Notes: a model not told the origin generated them from the sequence alone. A stretch of DNA of 58,667 bases from Aureispira sp. CCB-QB1 (GCA_945870185.1 CAMBRK010000023.1:1-58667), one strand, 5' to 3'. Counted from the first letter of the stretch, positions 19,474 to 29,058 are shown. Made by a program: numbers and translations.

Positions 19474-19544
19474 AATATTGTTATTACTTTTTGTTCCCAA
19501 CTTTTGGTGCATTACTTTAACATTACTAGTCATAAAAAATACAA

Positions 19545-20081
19545 ATGAGTCTATACTCTGTTTTCTTAATAAATTTATTTATTATTTTGAAATGCGATAT
19601 TCAAAACACAAATGAACTCACATATTATTATTGGGAGGACTCTAATAGTGATTTCTTGATGAGTCCTAAAAAATCAATCATAAAATTCAGAAACGATACT
19701 TTAAGGATTATTGATTTTCCTATGGATGGGGGTCCAACGCTTCAATACAATATTGGAACTTATGAAACCCATAAAATTACTAAGGAAAAGTATTGCAAAA
19801 TTGCAAAACATATTACATTTTCAATGAATATTGGACAAGTTATAGGCTACACAAAAGACTGTGAGACATTTATGAACTTATCAATTTTGGAGAATGGGCA
19901 AATAACTAGAGAGAAAAAAAGTGATACTGTTAATTTAAACGAAAATGGAAAACGGGTGTCAACTGGAAACGCAGTAATGAAATACCGTAAAGTTGAAATG
20001 AATGAAATTCCGATAAGATACGATTGGACACATGCTTTAGAAAATTATAATAATGAAGAAAAGCTTAAACCTTGTAAATGA
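19545..20081 (+). CDS. Hypothetical protein, possible lipoprotein
   Basis: This 178-aa protein is not recognised. The N-terminus is hydrophobic (about 3-16) and followed by ILKCD, which could be a lipobox with cysteine 17. The rest is polar, with many lysines, asparagines and short beta-like stretches. It sits among broken and orphan genes in the accessory stretch, and its codon use is AT-rich. Confidence 0.5.
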   Translation: MSLYSVFLINLFIILKCDIQNTNELTYYYWEDSNSDFLMSPKKSIIKFRNDTLRIIDFPMDGGPTLQYNIGTYETHKITKEKYCKIAKHITFSMNIGQVIGYTKDCETFMNLSILENGQITREKKSDTVNLNENGKRVSTGNAVMKYRKVEMNEIPIRYDWTHALENYNNEEKLKPCK

Positions 20082-20180
20082 AAGTACGACCAGTAACAAG
20101 TTATATGAGATCAGACTTGCTATCGTTGCGGCCGTTCTATATCACAAAACCGTTACTTTTTATTTTAGAAATACAACACA

Positions 20181-20516
20181 ATGAACTATAACAACAAAAT
20201 ATTCAGGCCAATTGCCAATTCCGAAAATGGTGAAACATCCAATGGTACAGTTTTTATTTACAAGCAAACTGGAAAAATTTTGACATCCGAATACGCGGGC
20301 GGTAAAATAAAAAGTGGACATCTAATTGGGCTGGTTGATCAGAATGGTAATATTGATATGCGTTACCACCAAGTGAACCATGAAGGTGAGATCATGACGG
20401 GAATTTGTAAATCAAAACCTGAAATTCTTGAAAATGGCAAAATCCGCCTACATGAAAGTTGGGAATGGACTTCGGGAGATAAATCAAAAGGTCAATCAAT
20501 CATAGAAGAACAATGA
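20181..20516 (+). CDS. Small protein of the family often called 'N-acetylglutamate synthase'
   Basis: A 111-aa single-domain protein with a MORN/variant-like pattern of short strands: the start MNYNNKIFRPIANSENGE, then FIYKQTGKILTSEYAGGKI and MRYHQVNHEGEIMTGICKS. Homologues in databases often carry the name n-acetylglutamate synthase, but no GNAT acetyl-CoA loop or kinase-like domain is present, so that activity is doubtful. Cytosolic, monocistronic, function unknown. Confidence 0.65.
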   Translation: MNYNNKIFRPIANSENGETSNGTVFIYKQTGKILTSEYAGGKIKSGHLIGLVDQNGNIDMRYHQVNHEGEIMTGICKSKPEILENGKIRLHESWEWTSGDKSKGQSIIEEQ

Positions 20517-20723
20517 AAGTGCCAGTCAATAACATTAAGCCGTATATACTATAGCCCTTCACAAAAGTCAAAGCGTTGCTGCTACAAATTCCAAAAGGGC
20601 TTGATGGTAATAGTATTAGCTGGTCAAAGGGTTGGTGCAGTAAAATCAACAATCAAACAGTGCTAGACATGACCAAGGTCAATATGGTTTGATGAATTTA
20701 TAGTTCAAGATGGTTGTATCAGC

Positions 20724-21152
20724 CTACATTTGATGCATCATTCTCAATTGGTCAAGGACGTAATCTTCCTGACATTTATTTTTAAAGTCAAACCATTCCT
20801 GCCTTTCTGTATTCAATTGATCGATTTCGTACTTAAAATGTCTAAATGGACCTTTAAGGTTTAAAGCGTGTATAAGTTTGTTTTTTACTTTTTGGGATAG
20901 GGTAGGCAATGCTGTAAATTCGGCCATAATATTGAATGCATATCTGGAACTCCATTTTTCGATTTCATAATAGTCTAGAAAATGTTCATCTAATTTTTCC
21001 AAGTGTTCTGCCCACGCATCCATATCTATGCCAGGTAAATCATCTTTATTGGGAATAAATATCATTTCATTAGTTTTCTTATGAATGAAAGCCCTAAGCC
21101 CACAATCCAATTGTTCTGCTATTTCTTTGATGGTTTCTGATGATATTAACAT
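20724..21152 (-). CDS. UPF0158 family protein
   Basis: A 142-aa acidic and aromatic-rich cytosolic protein. The start LISSETIKEIAEQLDCG and the WFDFKNKCQEDYVLDQL end resemble UPF0158 members, for which no biochemical function is established. It is monocistronic. Confidence 0.75.
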   Translation of the reverse strand: MLISSETIKEIAEQLDCGLRAFIHKKTNEMIFIPNKDDLPGIDMDAWAEHLEKLDEHFLDYYEIEKWSSRYAFNIMAEFTALPTLSQKVKNKLIHALNLKGPFRHFKYEIDQLNTERQEWFDFKNKCQEDYVLDQLRMMHQM

Positions 21153-21633
21153 GGTTATTTATGAATAAATGGTTTACTTAAGGTTTGCTTGGTGTAATAT
21201 AAATTTATAATTATCAATTTTATATATTCAAATTTTTTTGATTTCGATGCACAGGGATTTCTTCAAAGCTCCTAAATCATTTGCACTTCATTTTAACTTT
21301 TGCCTCGAGCCGGCAAGGCTTTTACTTTTTTTCCTGTCAAAAAAAGTAAACAACCCGCCTGCCTACGGAGTCGGGCAGGAAAAGACCAGTTCAAAAAAAG
21401 GCGATTGCGAAGCACCGTGCATTCCCGAATCAAAATGCTTTTTCTATCGCTTTGATTATCCTTCGTTTATATTTAATATTCTACAAAGACGATAGACGCA
21501 CTTTTGCCTCTTCATTTACTATCGCTTGTTTTTTGAACGATATCCCAGAGCAATAGCAATCATTAAATTGAGCGATTCTGACTTTTCAGCAGGTACTGCT
21601 TCCTTTTAAAAAGCAAAATTAGTATTTATTTGC
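21153..21633. other. Non-coding gap with degenerate GC-rich repeat
   Basis: No gene is supported. A GC-rich island near 21300-21420 holds the sequence CCCGCCTGCCTACGGAGTCG and a matching GGGCAGG arm, the same sort of material found near 25420-25570. The open frame over it (21238-21495) has poor composition and runs through the repeat, so it is not called. Confidence 0.45.
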
Positions 21634-21661
21634 AAAAAAAAAGCCTCACAAAGAGGCTTTT
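21634..21661 (-). terminator. Intrinsic terminator of etfBA
   Basis: AAAGCCTC (21640-21647) pairs with GAGGCTTT (21653-21660) around a 5-base loop. Read on the minus strand the hairpin is followed by a run of ten Ts, right after the etfA stop codon. Confidence 0.9.
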
Positions 21662-21690
21662 AATATAACTACTTATTTTCCATAGCGTGA

Positions 21691-22650
21691 TTAAGACGCT
21701 TTAAACTTTTTAATAGCTGCTGTCAATCTAGGCACCACATCAAATAAATCGCCCACCACACCATAATCAGCTGCCTTGAAGAATGGTGCTTCAGGATCTT
21801 TATTGATCACTACGATCACTTTACTGTTGTTTACACCAGCTAAGTGCTGAATGGCTCCTGAAATACCTGCTGCAATATATAAATTGGGCCTGATGGCCAC
21901 TCCAGTTTGTCCCACGTGCTCATGATGAGGCCTCCAATGCGTATCTGCTACCGGTCTAGAACACGCCGTGGTAGCGCCTAATGATGTGGCTAAATCTTCT
22001 ATAATGCCCCAATTTTCTGGTCCTTTCATACCACGTCCTGCGGATACTACCAATTCTGCTTCAGGCAAAGGAACGATGCCCTCAGAAGTTTTTCTTTCTA
22101 ATACTTTTAATTTTGTAGTCGGAAAGCTTACCTGAATTTGCTCAGCAGTTATATCACTTCCAGAGGCTGCAGGTTGTAAGCTGTTGCCCATTACAGAAAT
22201 TACTTTATTTGGGGTAGTGATATTATACTTGACGATGGCTTTTCCTGAATACACTGATTTGGATACCACAAAGCCGTTGCTTAGATCCGGCAAGCTATTG
22301 GCACCTGACACACTTCCTGCATTCATTCTGATGGCCAATCTACCAGTCAATCCTTTTCCATTGGCGGTATTGGAGAGTATTACTGTGGTAGCACCTTGTG
22401 CAAGGGCGATGTCGCAGATCACTTTCGTAAAAGACTGAGCATCAAATTCTATGGTGTCATTACTGTTGACATGCAAAACTTTATAGATGCCATACTGTCC
22501 TAGTTGTCCTGCATTTTGAGCATTTCCGATGACCAAAGCTATGGCCTCAGTTCCCGTAGCTTGTGCTACTTTAGAAGCATATGAAGCGACTTCAAGGCCC
22601 GTTTTTTTAAATTGTCCTTTGGGACTTTCTATATATACTAATACTGACAT
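21691..22650 (-). CDS. etfA: Electron transfer flavoprotein, alpha subunit
   Basis: A 319-aa FAD-carrying subunit of the EtfAB heterodimer, which takes electrons from acyl-CoA dehydrogenases to the quinone pool through ETF-QO. The C-terminal FAD domain is clear: RGMKGPENWGIIEDLA, then GATTACSRPVAD, HVGQTGVAIRPNLYIAAGIS and GAIQHLAG, with the conserved arginine of CSRPV. It follows etfB by 24 bp and is closed by a terminator. Confidence 0.96.
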   Translation of the reverse strand: MSVLVYIESPKGQFKKTGLEVASYASKVAQATGTEAIALVIGNAQNAGQLGQYGIYKVLHVNSNDTIEFDAQSFTKVICDIALAQGATTVILSNTANGKGLTGRLAIRMNAGSVSGANSLPDLSNGFVVSKSVYSGKAIVKYNITTPNKVISVMGNSLQPAASGSDITAEQIQVSFPTTKLKVLERKTSEGIVPLPEAELVVSAGRGMKGPENWGIIEDLATSLGATTACSRPVADTHWRPHHEHVGQTGVAIRPNLYIAAGISGAIQHLAGVNNSKVIVVINKDPEAPFFKAADYGVVGDLFDVVPRLTAAIKKFKAS

Positions 22651-22674
22651 TGTTTCTGTGATTTAAGGATTATT

Positions 22675-23415
22675 TTAAATGACTTTGGCTTCTTCGTGAA
22701 GCAATCTTACCAATTCATCCATATTTTCTGGATCTATGAGTTTGACCCCTGATTTTGCAGGTGGTAGTACAAACTGTACAGTACTGACTTTTGCAGCATC
22801 TCCAATGGGTGCGATTACTTCCAAGGGTTTGTTTTTGGCCATCATGATACCTTTCATATTGGGGATGCGTTGTTCTGCCATACCTTTGGCTGCAGATAGT
22901 ACAAATGGTCCATCTACTTGACACACTTCTACACCACCTTCAATATCTCTGGTGACAGTACTCGTGCTTCCTGATATTTCCAATGCTGATGCATAAGAGA
23001 CATAAGGTAAATCTAATAGCTCAGCTACCATGGCACCTACCTCAGATCCATTATAATCAATGGTTTCCTTACCCAAAAATATCAAATCAAAACTTTTGGT
23101 TTTTGCATAGGCTGCTATGTTGGATGCAACCGTGTAAGCGTCGGACGCTTCCGTATCTATCCTTACGGCATCACTTCCGCCTATAGCCAATGCTTTTCTG
23201 ATGATGATGTCATTGGATGCTGGACCTACGTTGAGTACCGTTACATTGCCACCGTTTTGCTCCGTAAGTTCTATCGCCCTGACTAAGGCATACCACTCGT
23301 CATAGGGATTCATAATAAAGGTTACACCATCACTATTGTATTCCGTATCGCCTGATTTAAACGATATTTTGGAAGTAGTATCCGGTGTTTTGCTAATACA
23401 CACTAAAATATTCAT
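22675..23415 (-). CDS. etfB: Electron transfer flavoprotein, beta subunit
   Basis: A 246-aa AMP-binding subunit of EtfAB. The start MNILVCISKTPDTTSKI is the usual EtfB N-terminus, so the open frame that continues 51 codons upstream to 23568 is rejected as start: it would overlap the TPR gene on the other strand. The beta signature AEQRIPNMKGIMMAK lies near the C-terminus. First gene of the etfBA unit. Confidence 0.95.
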   Translation of the reverse strand: MNILVCISKTPDTTSKISFKSGDTEYNSDGVTFIMNPYDEWYALVRAIELTEQNGGNVTVLNVGPASNDIIIRKALAIGGSDAVRIDTEASDAYTVASNIAAYAKTKSFDLIFLGKETIDYNGSEVGAMVAELLDLPYVSYASALEISGSTSTVTRDIEGGVEVCQVDGPFVLSAAKGMAEQRIPNMKGIMMAKNKPLEVIAPIGDAAKVSTVQFVLPPAKSGVKLIDPENMDELVRLLHEEAKVI

Positions 23416-23470
23416 TTGGTAAAGTTTTATATTTGAATTAACAATATTCTTGTATGCTTGTTTAAAATCA

Positions 23471-23489
23471 TACTTTTGCCACAAAGATA
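23471..23489. promoter_or_regulatory. Overlapping divergent -7 boxes for etfBA and the TPR gene
   Basis: TACTTTTG (23471-23478, plus strand) and TATCTTTG (23482-23489, minus strand) both match TAnnTTTG and are 3 bp apart, facing away from each other's genes. Transcripts started from them would overlap by a few bases at their 5' ends, so the promoters may exclude each other. Confidence 0.4.
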
Positions 23490-23527
23490 TATCATTTATT
23501 TTAAAAATTAAACTCAGAGTTAAAAAA

Positions 23528-23851
23528 ATGAAAACTGATCGATTAAATGTTTTGCTAGATATGTACAATCAAGATCCCAATGATAGTTTTGTGATTTACG
23601 CATTGGCCAAAGAATATGAAACCTGTGCGGATTTGGATCAATCTTTAAGCCATTTTATGCTATTACAGAAAAATGATCCGGATTATGTCGGCATGTACTA
23701 TCACCTAGGTAAGTTGTATGAAAAACTTGAGAAACCCAAAGAAGCTTTAGATACTTATGAAACAGGCATTCAAATTTCAAAAAAACTTAAAGATTTTCAT
23801 GCTTTGTCTGAACTCAATAATGCAAAAGTAAACCTAGAAATGGAGCTGTAA
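23528..23851 (+). CDS. Small TPR protein
   Basis: A 107-aa protein made of about three tetratricopeptide-like helix pairs: VIYALAKEYETCADLDQSLSH with the partner LLQKNDPDYVGMYYHLGKL, and LEKPKEALDTYETGI. TPRs mediate protein binding. The ATG at 23528 is chosen because the open frame upstream runs into the etfB promoter region. The photolyase gene follows after 70 bp. Confidence 0.75.
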   Translation: MKTDRLNVLLDMYNQDPNDSFVIYALAKEYETCADLDQSLSHFMLLQKNDPDYVGMYYHLGKLYEKLEKPKEALDTYETGIQISKKLKDFHALSELNNAKVNLEMEL

Positions 23852-23922
23852 CATCTTCAAAACGTAAACAATTTATAAAGGTCCTTGTTAACGGAACGTT
23901 TTTAATTCCTTCAAACTTTTTT

Positions 23923-25254
23923 ATGACTAATATTTTCTGGTTTAGAAGAGACCTTAGATTGCAAGATAATGCAGGTTTGTACCACGCCCTAAAAAGCGAA
24001 CAGCCTGTAAAATTGATATTTATTTTTGATACTGAAATCTTAAATAAGTTGGTAGACAAGGATGATGCCAGGGTTACCTTTATTTTTGATGTGCTTCAAA
24101 ATATGAAGCAGGAACTCCATGCAAAAGGAAAAGACCTGAACATTTATTACGGTAATCCTGTAGAAGTTTGGAAAGAAATTTTGGCTACTCACCAAATACA
24201 AACCGTTTTTACCAATCACGATTACGAGCGTTATGCCATACAAAGAGATGATGCCGTAGCTTCATTGCTTTCACAGCAAGGGATTCCATTTAGGACGTAT
24301 AAGGATCATGTGATTTTTGAAAAGAATGAAGTGGTCAAAGACGATGGAAAGCCTTACACTGTTTTTACACCCTACAAAAGGAAATGGCTTTCCAAACTCA
24401 CCGAAAATGGCGCATCAGTTTTGGATTCCTACTATTTTTCTTCCTATCCTTCCGAACACTTATATGAGCGCTTAGAAGATGTTTCATCGCCAAGTGTTTC
24501 GGTAACTTTAGAAGCTATGGGTTTTGAGAGAAGTTTAAAGACCATTCCTGAAAAGACCGTTTCACAAGGATTGATCGCAAAATATGATGAGAACCGAAAT
24601 TTTCCATCAATTGCAGGTACAACAAGATTGGGCATCCATTTTAGATTTGGAACCATCAGCATCAGAGAGAAGGCTCGTAAAGCTGCAAAACTAAACGATA
24701 CTTTTTTAAGTGAACTCATATGGAGAGATTTTTATGCCATGATACTTTCTCATTTTCCGCATGTGGCCCAAGGGGCATTCAGGCCCGAATATGATCAAAT
24801 ACAATGGAGAAACGATGAAAAGGACTTCGAAGCCTGGTGTCAAGGCAAAACTGGATATCCCATCGTAGATGCAGGCATGAGAGAGTTGGAGGTAACCGGA
24901 CATATGCACAATCGGGTAAGGATGATCGTCGCTTCCTTTCTGACCAAACACCTTTTGATAGATTGGCGTTGGGGAGAGTCTTGGTTTGCCAGGCATTTAT
25001 TAGATTTTGACTTGGCAAGCAATAACGGTGGTTGGCAATGGGCAGCAGGATGTGGCACGGATGCAGCACCATATTTTCGTATCTTCAGCCCTGATGCACA
25101 GACGGATAAATTTGATAAGCAAAAAGTTTATATAAAAAGATGGGTGCCTGAATTTTGCACAGCAAAGTATCCCAAGCCTATAGTGGATCATAAGGTGGCA
25201 CGGGAAAGATGTTTGGCGGTTTATAAAGAAGGATTGGGTAGAAAAGTCGATTAA
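23923..25254 (+). CDS. Deoxyribodipyrimidine photolyase / cryptochrome-family protein
   Basis: A 443-aa flavoprotein that uses blue light to split pyrimidine dimers in DNA. The N-terminal alpha/beta antenna domain starts with FWFRRDLRLQDN, and the C-terminal FAD domain has TRLGIHFRFGTIS, TGYPIVDAGMRELEVTGHMH, NRVRMIVASFLTKHL and DWRWGESWFARHLLDFD, then NNGGWQWAAGCGTDA. These include the asparagine and tryptophans expected for CPD photolyases of class I, and the length fits (about 430-480 aa). A DASH cryptochrome is less likely given the HMHNR context. Confidence 0.93.
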   Translation: MTNIFWFRRDLRLQDNAGLYHALKSEQPVKLIFIFDTEILNKLVDKDDARVTFIFDVLQNMKQELHAKGKDLNIYYGNPVEVWKEILATHQIQTVFTNHDYERYAIQRDDAVASLLSQQGIPFRTYKDHVIFEKNEVVKDDGKPYTVFTPYKRKWLSKLTENGASVLDSYYFSSYPSEHLYERLEDVSSPSVSVTLEAMGFERSLKTIPEKTVSQGLIAKYDENRNFPSIAGTTRLGIHFRFGTISIREKARKAAKLNDTFLSELIWRDFYAMILSHFPHVAQGAFRPEYDQIQWRNDEKDFEAWCQGKTGYPIVDAGMRELEVTGHMHNRVRMIVASFLTKHLLIDWRWGESWFARHLLDFDLASNNGGWQWAAGCGTDAAPYFRIFSPDAQTDKFDKQKVYIKRWVPEFCTAKYPKPIVDHKVARERCLAVYKEGLGRKVD

Positions 25255-25883
25255 ATTTGAAAAAATGAATTAATAACTAAAGTTTCGTTATTATCATTTT
25301 TAATTTGTCCTTATCAAATTTACAAACTACTGAAATTTATTGATCGGTGGTAAAATTTTACTTACTGTTCTTTTGTCCACGCTAAAGCCGTGGCAGGCTT
25401 TGACACAAAAGAACCAAAAAGTCAAGCCTGCCTGCCCTGACGGTACGGCGAGGCAGGGCTTTTTCCTTTTCTTAACGCCAAAACTTCAAAAAATAGCTAA
25501 ACATACCTGTCACGTCTTCAGCGTGAAAAAACCTGCCCGCCTATTACGTAGTGGTCAGGCGGGCTCGCCTTTGCGTTTGGCGATCCGTTTATACATTTGT
25601 GGAACTTCGTTAATTCCATCTCGCTTTAAATTTACGTTTTGGCTCATACAGTTTTCTGTTTTTAACGCTATTTTTAAAAGTTTTGACTAAAAATGAAAAG
25701 GCCGGATTGTCCGCTGCCCTGTGAATCTAGCCAAGAGCTAAATATTATAATTTTGTTTTTCATATGATAATGGTAAAAGTAGATTATTTGATTTGTAATT
25801 AATTATTAAGTATGTTTAAATATATTTCAATATATAATTATCAATTTAGCAAGAGTTTATTAACTCCGAAACTTTAGTTTATA
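25255..25883. other. Non-coding gap with degenerate GC-rich repeats
   Basis: No gene is supported. The stretch 25380-25570 carries CTAAAGCCGTGGCAGGCTTT, a GCCTGCCTGCCCTG...GGCAGGGC inverted repeat (about 25425-25462) and CCTGCCCGCC...GGTCAGGCGGGC (about 25530-25564). Similar islands lie near 21350. The 116-codon plus-strand frame across it is of repeat composition. The last 200 bp are AT-rich. Confidence 0.5.
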
Positions 25884-26519
25884 TTAAAAACTCGGCGGCT
25901 TCAAGTTTTGAAAATGTCCGTTGAGTTCGGCTCGTTTTCGTAGGTTTTCAGCTTCCCTGACCACAGGAATCAAAGCTTCCAAATGCCTGATCAGATATCC
26001 TTGTTTTTCAGACTCTTCTGAAATGATTAGTAATTCCATTTCTTGATCAATATTGAGTCCCAATTTATGTATGATCATCCATGATTTAAAATCTTTGGGA
26101 TGTGGTATCGGCACATTGGTGATTTTCATGATTTCGTACAACTCCATAATCAAGTCACAAAGAATCGTACTTCTAACTATGTCACCGTCATCTTCCCAAG
26201 GCATCTCTCGGATCGTTCCACCGGGATAGAGTTTGCCTGGAAATATTCGGTAAAAATCAATGATCTCAAACCATCCTGTAGCTTGTGCTTTGATGTCCAT
26301 TTTGCCATCATCATAGGTTTTGACGATTTCTTTGACCAAAAGTTCGGTTCCATATTTTAGACTTTTACCTTCTATATACGGCGGAATTCCAAAACTTTTA
26401 TTCTCTTGGATACAGTCGTGTACCAATTGTCTATACCTAGGCTCAAAAATGTGGAGTCTTACTTCCTCACCAGGGAAGGTTACGATACTTAGGGGGAAGA
26501 GTGGAATTTGTCTCTCCAT
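25884..26519 (-). CDS. LON substrate-binding domain protein
   Basis: A 211-aa protein consisting only of the N-terminal Lon substrate-recognition (LON/PUA-like) domain. It starts MERQIPLFPLSIVTFPGEEVRLHIFE, close to the family pattern (xxPLFPLxxVLFPG...LHIFEPRY), with RYRQLVHDCIQ following. No AAA+ or protease part is present, as in other YCII/LonN-only bacterial proteins. It begins 6 bp after peptidase T, so the two are probably co-transcribed. The role is unknown. Confidence 0.88.
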   Translation of the reverse strand: MERQIPLFPLSIVTFPGEEVRLHIFEPRYRQLVHDCIQENKSFGIPPYIEGKSLKYGTELLVKEIVKTYDDGKMDIKAQATGWFEIIDFYRIFPGKLYPGGTIREMPWEDDGDIVRSTILCDLIMELYEIMKITNVPIPHPKDFKSWMIIHKLGLNIDQEMELLIISEESEKQGYLIRHLEALIPVVREAENLRKRAELNGHFQNLKPPSF

Positions 26520-26525
26520 AGATCA

Positions 26526-27755
26526 TTACATTTCAGTGGTAAGCTTACAAATTTCCAACACAGTGTCCACTCCTTTTTGCATATCTTGAACGGATACCCA
26601 TTCGTATTTGGAGTGAATCGCTTGTTCGCCAGCAAATAGATTGGGACAAGGCAAACCCATGTGAGATAAGGCAGCACCGTCTGTTCCACCTCGGATACTT
26701 CCATAAACTGGTTTGACACCTACATTTTCCATAGCTTTTAGCGCAGTCTTGGTGACGTGTGAATGATTGTCCAATACATCTTTCATATTTCTGTATTGTA
26801 CTTTGACTTCAACATCTACAGTGGAATTGGGATAACCCAACAGAACATCGTGGGCAATATCTGTAATTAAAGAGGCGTATTCGTCCAGTTTTGCCGTTTC
26901 AAAATCCCTTAAAATAAAATCTACAGTAGCAGACTCCAAACCACCCTGAATTTTGGTAGGATGAATAAATCCTTCTTTTGCCTCGGTAGTCTCGGGTGTT
27001 AAGGTGAGTTTGGGCAGTCTTGCGACAATGTCAGATGCTATTTTGATAGCGTTTTCCATATTTCCTTTGGCATATCCCGGATGAGCGCTGACTCCGTTGA
27101 TGGTAAGTTTAAGAGCATTGGCCGAAAAATTTTCATCTTCAAAACATCCTAAGTCACCTGAATCCAAAGTGTAACCAAAATCAGCGTCCAATAAGCCCAA
27201 ATCTACTTTGGCCACTCCTTTGCCGATCTCTTCATCGGTGGTAAATAGTGCTTTGACATCTCCATGAGGTATAGTGGAATCTTGAGTAAGTTGGTATAAT
27301 GCATCCATAATGATGGCTACTCCAGATTTATCGTCACTACCCAAAAGGGTCAATCCACTAGCAGTTATGATATCATGACCTTTTTTATTCAAAAGATTTG
27401 GAAATTGTGCGGGTGTTAATACAATGCTTGGGTCATCAGGTAAAACGATATCCTCTCCTTGATAATCTCGATGCACCAAAGGCTTTACATCCGTACCACT
27501 ACAATCCGGTGCGGTATCCAAATGAGCGCAAAAAAATATTTTAGGTACCTTTCGGTCAATGTTAGCTGGAATATGAGCATATACATACCCTGCATCATTG
27601 GTAGTGAAGGCTACTCCCATTTCTTCCAATTCTTTGCAGATAATTGCAGTCAAATCTTTTTGCTTCATGGATGAAGGAAAAGTGCTGCTCATCGGGTCTG
27701 CTTGTGTATCTATTTGTACGTACTTTAAAAATCTTTCGGTAACGGTATATGGCAT
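26526..27755 (-). CDS. pepT: Peptidase T (tripeptide aminopeptidase)
   Basis: A 409-aa dinuclear-zinc M20B aminopeptidase that removes the N-terminal residue of tripeptides in the cytoplasm. Metal and catalytic motifs are all visible: AHLDTAP (H then D), LLGSDDKSGVA, FTTDEEIGKG (catalytic Glu pair), TLDSGDLGCFEDE and the C-terminal GGTDGAALSHMGLPCPN with AIHSKYEWV. Length is standard. Divergent from the hydroxyacid dehydrogenase. Confidence 0.96.
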   Translation of the reverse strand: MPYTVTERFLKYVQIDTQADPMSSTFPSSMKQKDLTAIICKELEEMGVAFTTNDAGYVYAHIPANIDRKVPKIFFCAHLDTAPDCSGTDVKPLVHRDYQGEDIVLPDDPSIVLTPAQFPNLLNKKGHDIITASGLTLLGSDDKSGVAIIMDALYQLTQDSTIPHGDVKALFTTDEEIGKGVAKVDLGLLDADFGYTLDSGDLGCFEDENFSANALKLTINGVSAHPGYAKGNMENAIKIASDIVARLPKLTLTPETTEAKEGFIHPTKIQGGLESATVDFILRDFETAKLDEYASLITDIAHDVLLGYPNSTVDVEVKVQYRNMKDVLDNHSHVTKTALKAMENVGVKPVYGSIRGGTDGAALSHMGLPCPNLFAGEQAIHSKYEWVSVQDMQKGVDTVLEICKLTTEM

Positions 27756-28001
27756 GGTCTGTTATTTATAGGTCAAAGGTAAGTATTGTGCATAATTTCT
27801 CTGAACAATCACAAGTATAAAATTTGTATAAATTTCCAAAGACGTACAATCCCATATAATTAATGCCATATTCAATTAAGGGAAACTTGACATTTTAAGA
27901 ACAGGCTTCCATTTATACGCTTCAAAACTTTGTATTCTTCGCATTGTTTAATTGAGGCAGTTATTGCTTCAAAATTTAATCTTCAACATAAATATCTTAT
28001 C

Positions 28002-28970
28002 ATGGAAGTTGCCACGAATAAAATCGTCTTTTTGGATGCTTATACCAATAATCCCGGCGATATTACTTTCGAATCCCTTTCCATTTTGGGGGATTTTGTT
28101 GCTTACGATAGGACATCCATGGACGAATTACCAGATAGGGTGAAACATGCTGATATCGTGATTGTTAACAAATTTAGGGTAGATGAAGCATCATTAGCCT
28201 GGATGGAAAATGTAAAGTATATTGTCGTTGCAGCTACAGGTTATAACAATATAGATGTAGCTGCGGTAAAAAAGAGAGGTATTCCAGTAAGTAACGTCTC
28301 CGGGTATAGCATACATTCCGTAGCACAACATGTCTTTGCATCTATTTTTGCATTGCTTAATCGTCATGAATATTATGATGCAGAAGTTAAAGCTGGCAGA
28401 TGGGCAAAATCTCCTGACTTTTGTTTTTATGACCAACCTATCTTTGAGCTGTATGGGAAAACTATGGGTATCGTAGGTTATGGAGATATAGGTCGCAGGG
28501 TAGGGGATTTGGCATTAGCTTTCGGTATGAAAGTCATCGTTCATACCCGAAACACCACAAAATCCAAACCAGACCCCATAGCTTTTGTAGATTTAGATAC
28601 TTTATGGGCTGATTCGGATTTTGTAAGCTTACATTGTCCACTTACCGAAGAAACCAATCAATTGATTAGAAAAGAAAATCTCCGAAAGATGAAACCAACA
28701 GCTATTCTGATCAATACAGGTAGAGGAGCTTTGGTTCATGAAATGGATTTGTTTTATGCTTTGGACCATGGTACCATACAGGCCGCTGCATTGGACGTGC
28801 TTATGCAAGAGCCACCCGCTTTGCATAACCCACTACTAAACCATCCTAATTGCCTGGTGACACCACATATTGCATGGGCCGGACAGGATGCACGCAAAAA
28901 ATTGATACAAGGCATTGCAGAAAATATCACTTCATATTTAAATGGAAATCTGAGAAATATAGTAGTTTAG
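28002..28970 (+). CDS. D-2-hydroxyacid dehydrogenase (hydroxypyruvate reductase-like)
   Basis: A 322-aa NAD(P)H-dependent dehydrogenase, probably reducing hydroxypyruvate or glyoxylate to the D-hydroxyacid. The Rossmann motif is GIVGYGDIGRRVGDLALAFG, and the catalytic triad residues sit in NTGRGALVH (Arg), VLMQEPPA (Glu) and TPHIAWAG (His). The start MEVATNKIVF at 28002 is chosen because the extra 24 codons upstream have no homology-like character. Serine or one-carbon metabolism is the likely context. Confidence 0.9.
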   Translation: MEVATNKIVFLDAYTNNPGDITFESLSILGDFVAYDRTSMDELPDRVKHADIVIVNKFRVDEASLAWMENVKYIVVAATGYNNIDVAAVKKRGIPVSNVSGYSIHSVAQHVFASIFALLNRHEYYDAEVKAGRWAKSPDFCFYDQPIFELYGKTMGIVGYGDIGRRVGDLALAFGMKVIVHTRNTTKSKPDPIAFVDLDTLWADSDFVSLHCPLTEETNQLIRKENLRKMKPTAILINTGRGALVHEMDLFYALDHGTIQAAALDVLMQEPPALHNPLLNHPNCLVTPHIAWAGQDARKKLIQGIAENITSYLNGNLRNIVV

Positions 28971-28998
28971 AAATAGGATCTAAAATGACTGACTCATT

Positions 28999-29025
28999 AC
29001 TAGCGCAAGTTTGCAACTTGTACCT
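28999..29025. repeat. REP-like palindrome (intact)
   Basis: CAAGTTTGCAACTTG at 29006-29020 is a perfect stem (CAAGTT / AACTTG) with a 3-base loop, inside TAGCGCAAGTTTGCAACTTG. A degraded copy lies near 12690. Such palindromes are typical small dispersed repeats; no transposase is nearby. Confidence 0.7.
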
Positions 29026-29058
29026 TTACAAAGTTCAATAGTTATAATCATAAAAACA

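Noticed and set aside
21238-21495. 85-codon plus-strand frame with GC-rich middle
   Set aside because: It reads through a palindromic repeat island and has composition unlike neighbouring genes.
22675-23568. Long N-terminal form of EtfB
   Set aside because: The extra residues are not found in the family pattern and overlap the opposite-strand TPR gene; MNILVCISK is the natural start.
25340-25690. 116-codon plus-strand frame after the photolyase gene
   Set aside because: Made of inverted repeats (GGCAGG/CCTGCC) with proline/leucine-biased composition; no start context.
28069-28085. tRNA-like TTCGAATCC sequence
   Set aside because: It lies in the coding region of the hydroxyacid dehydrogenase, and no cloverleaf can be drawn around it.
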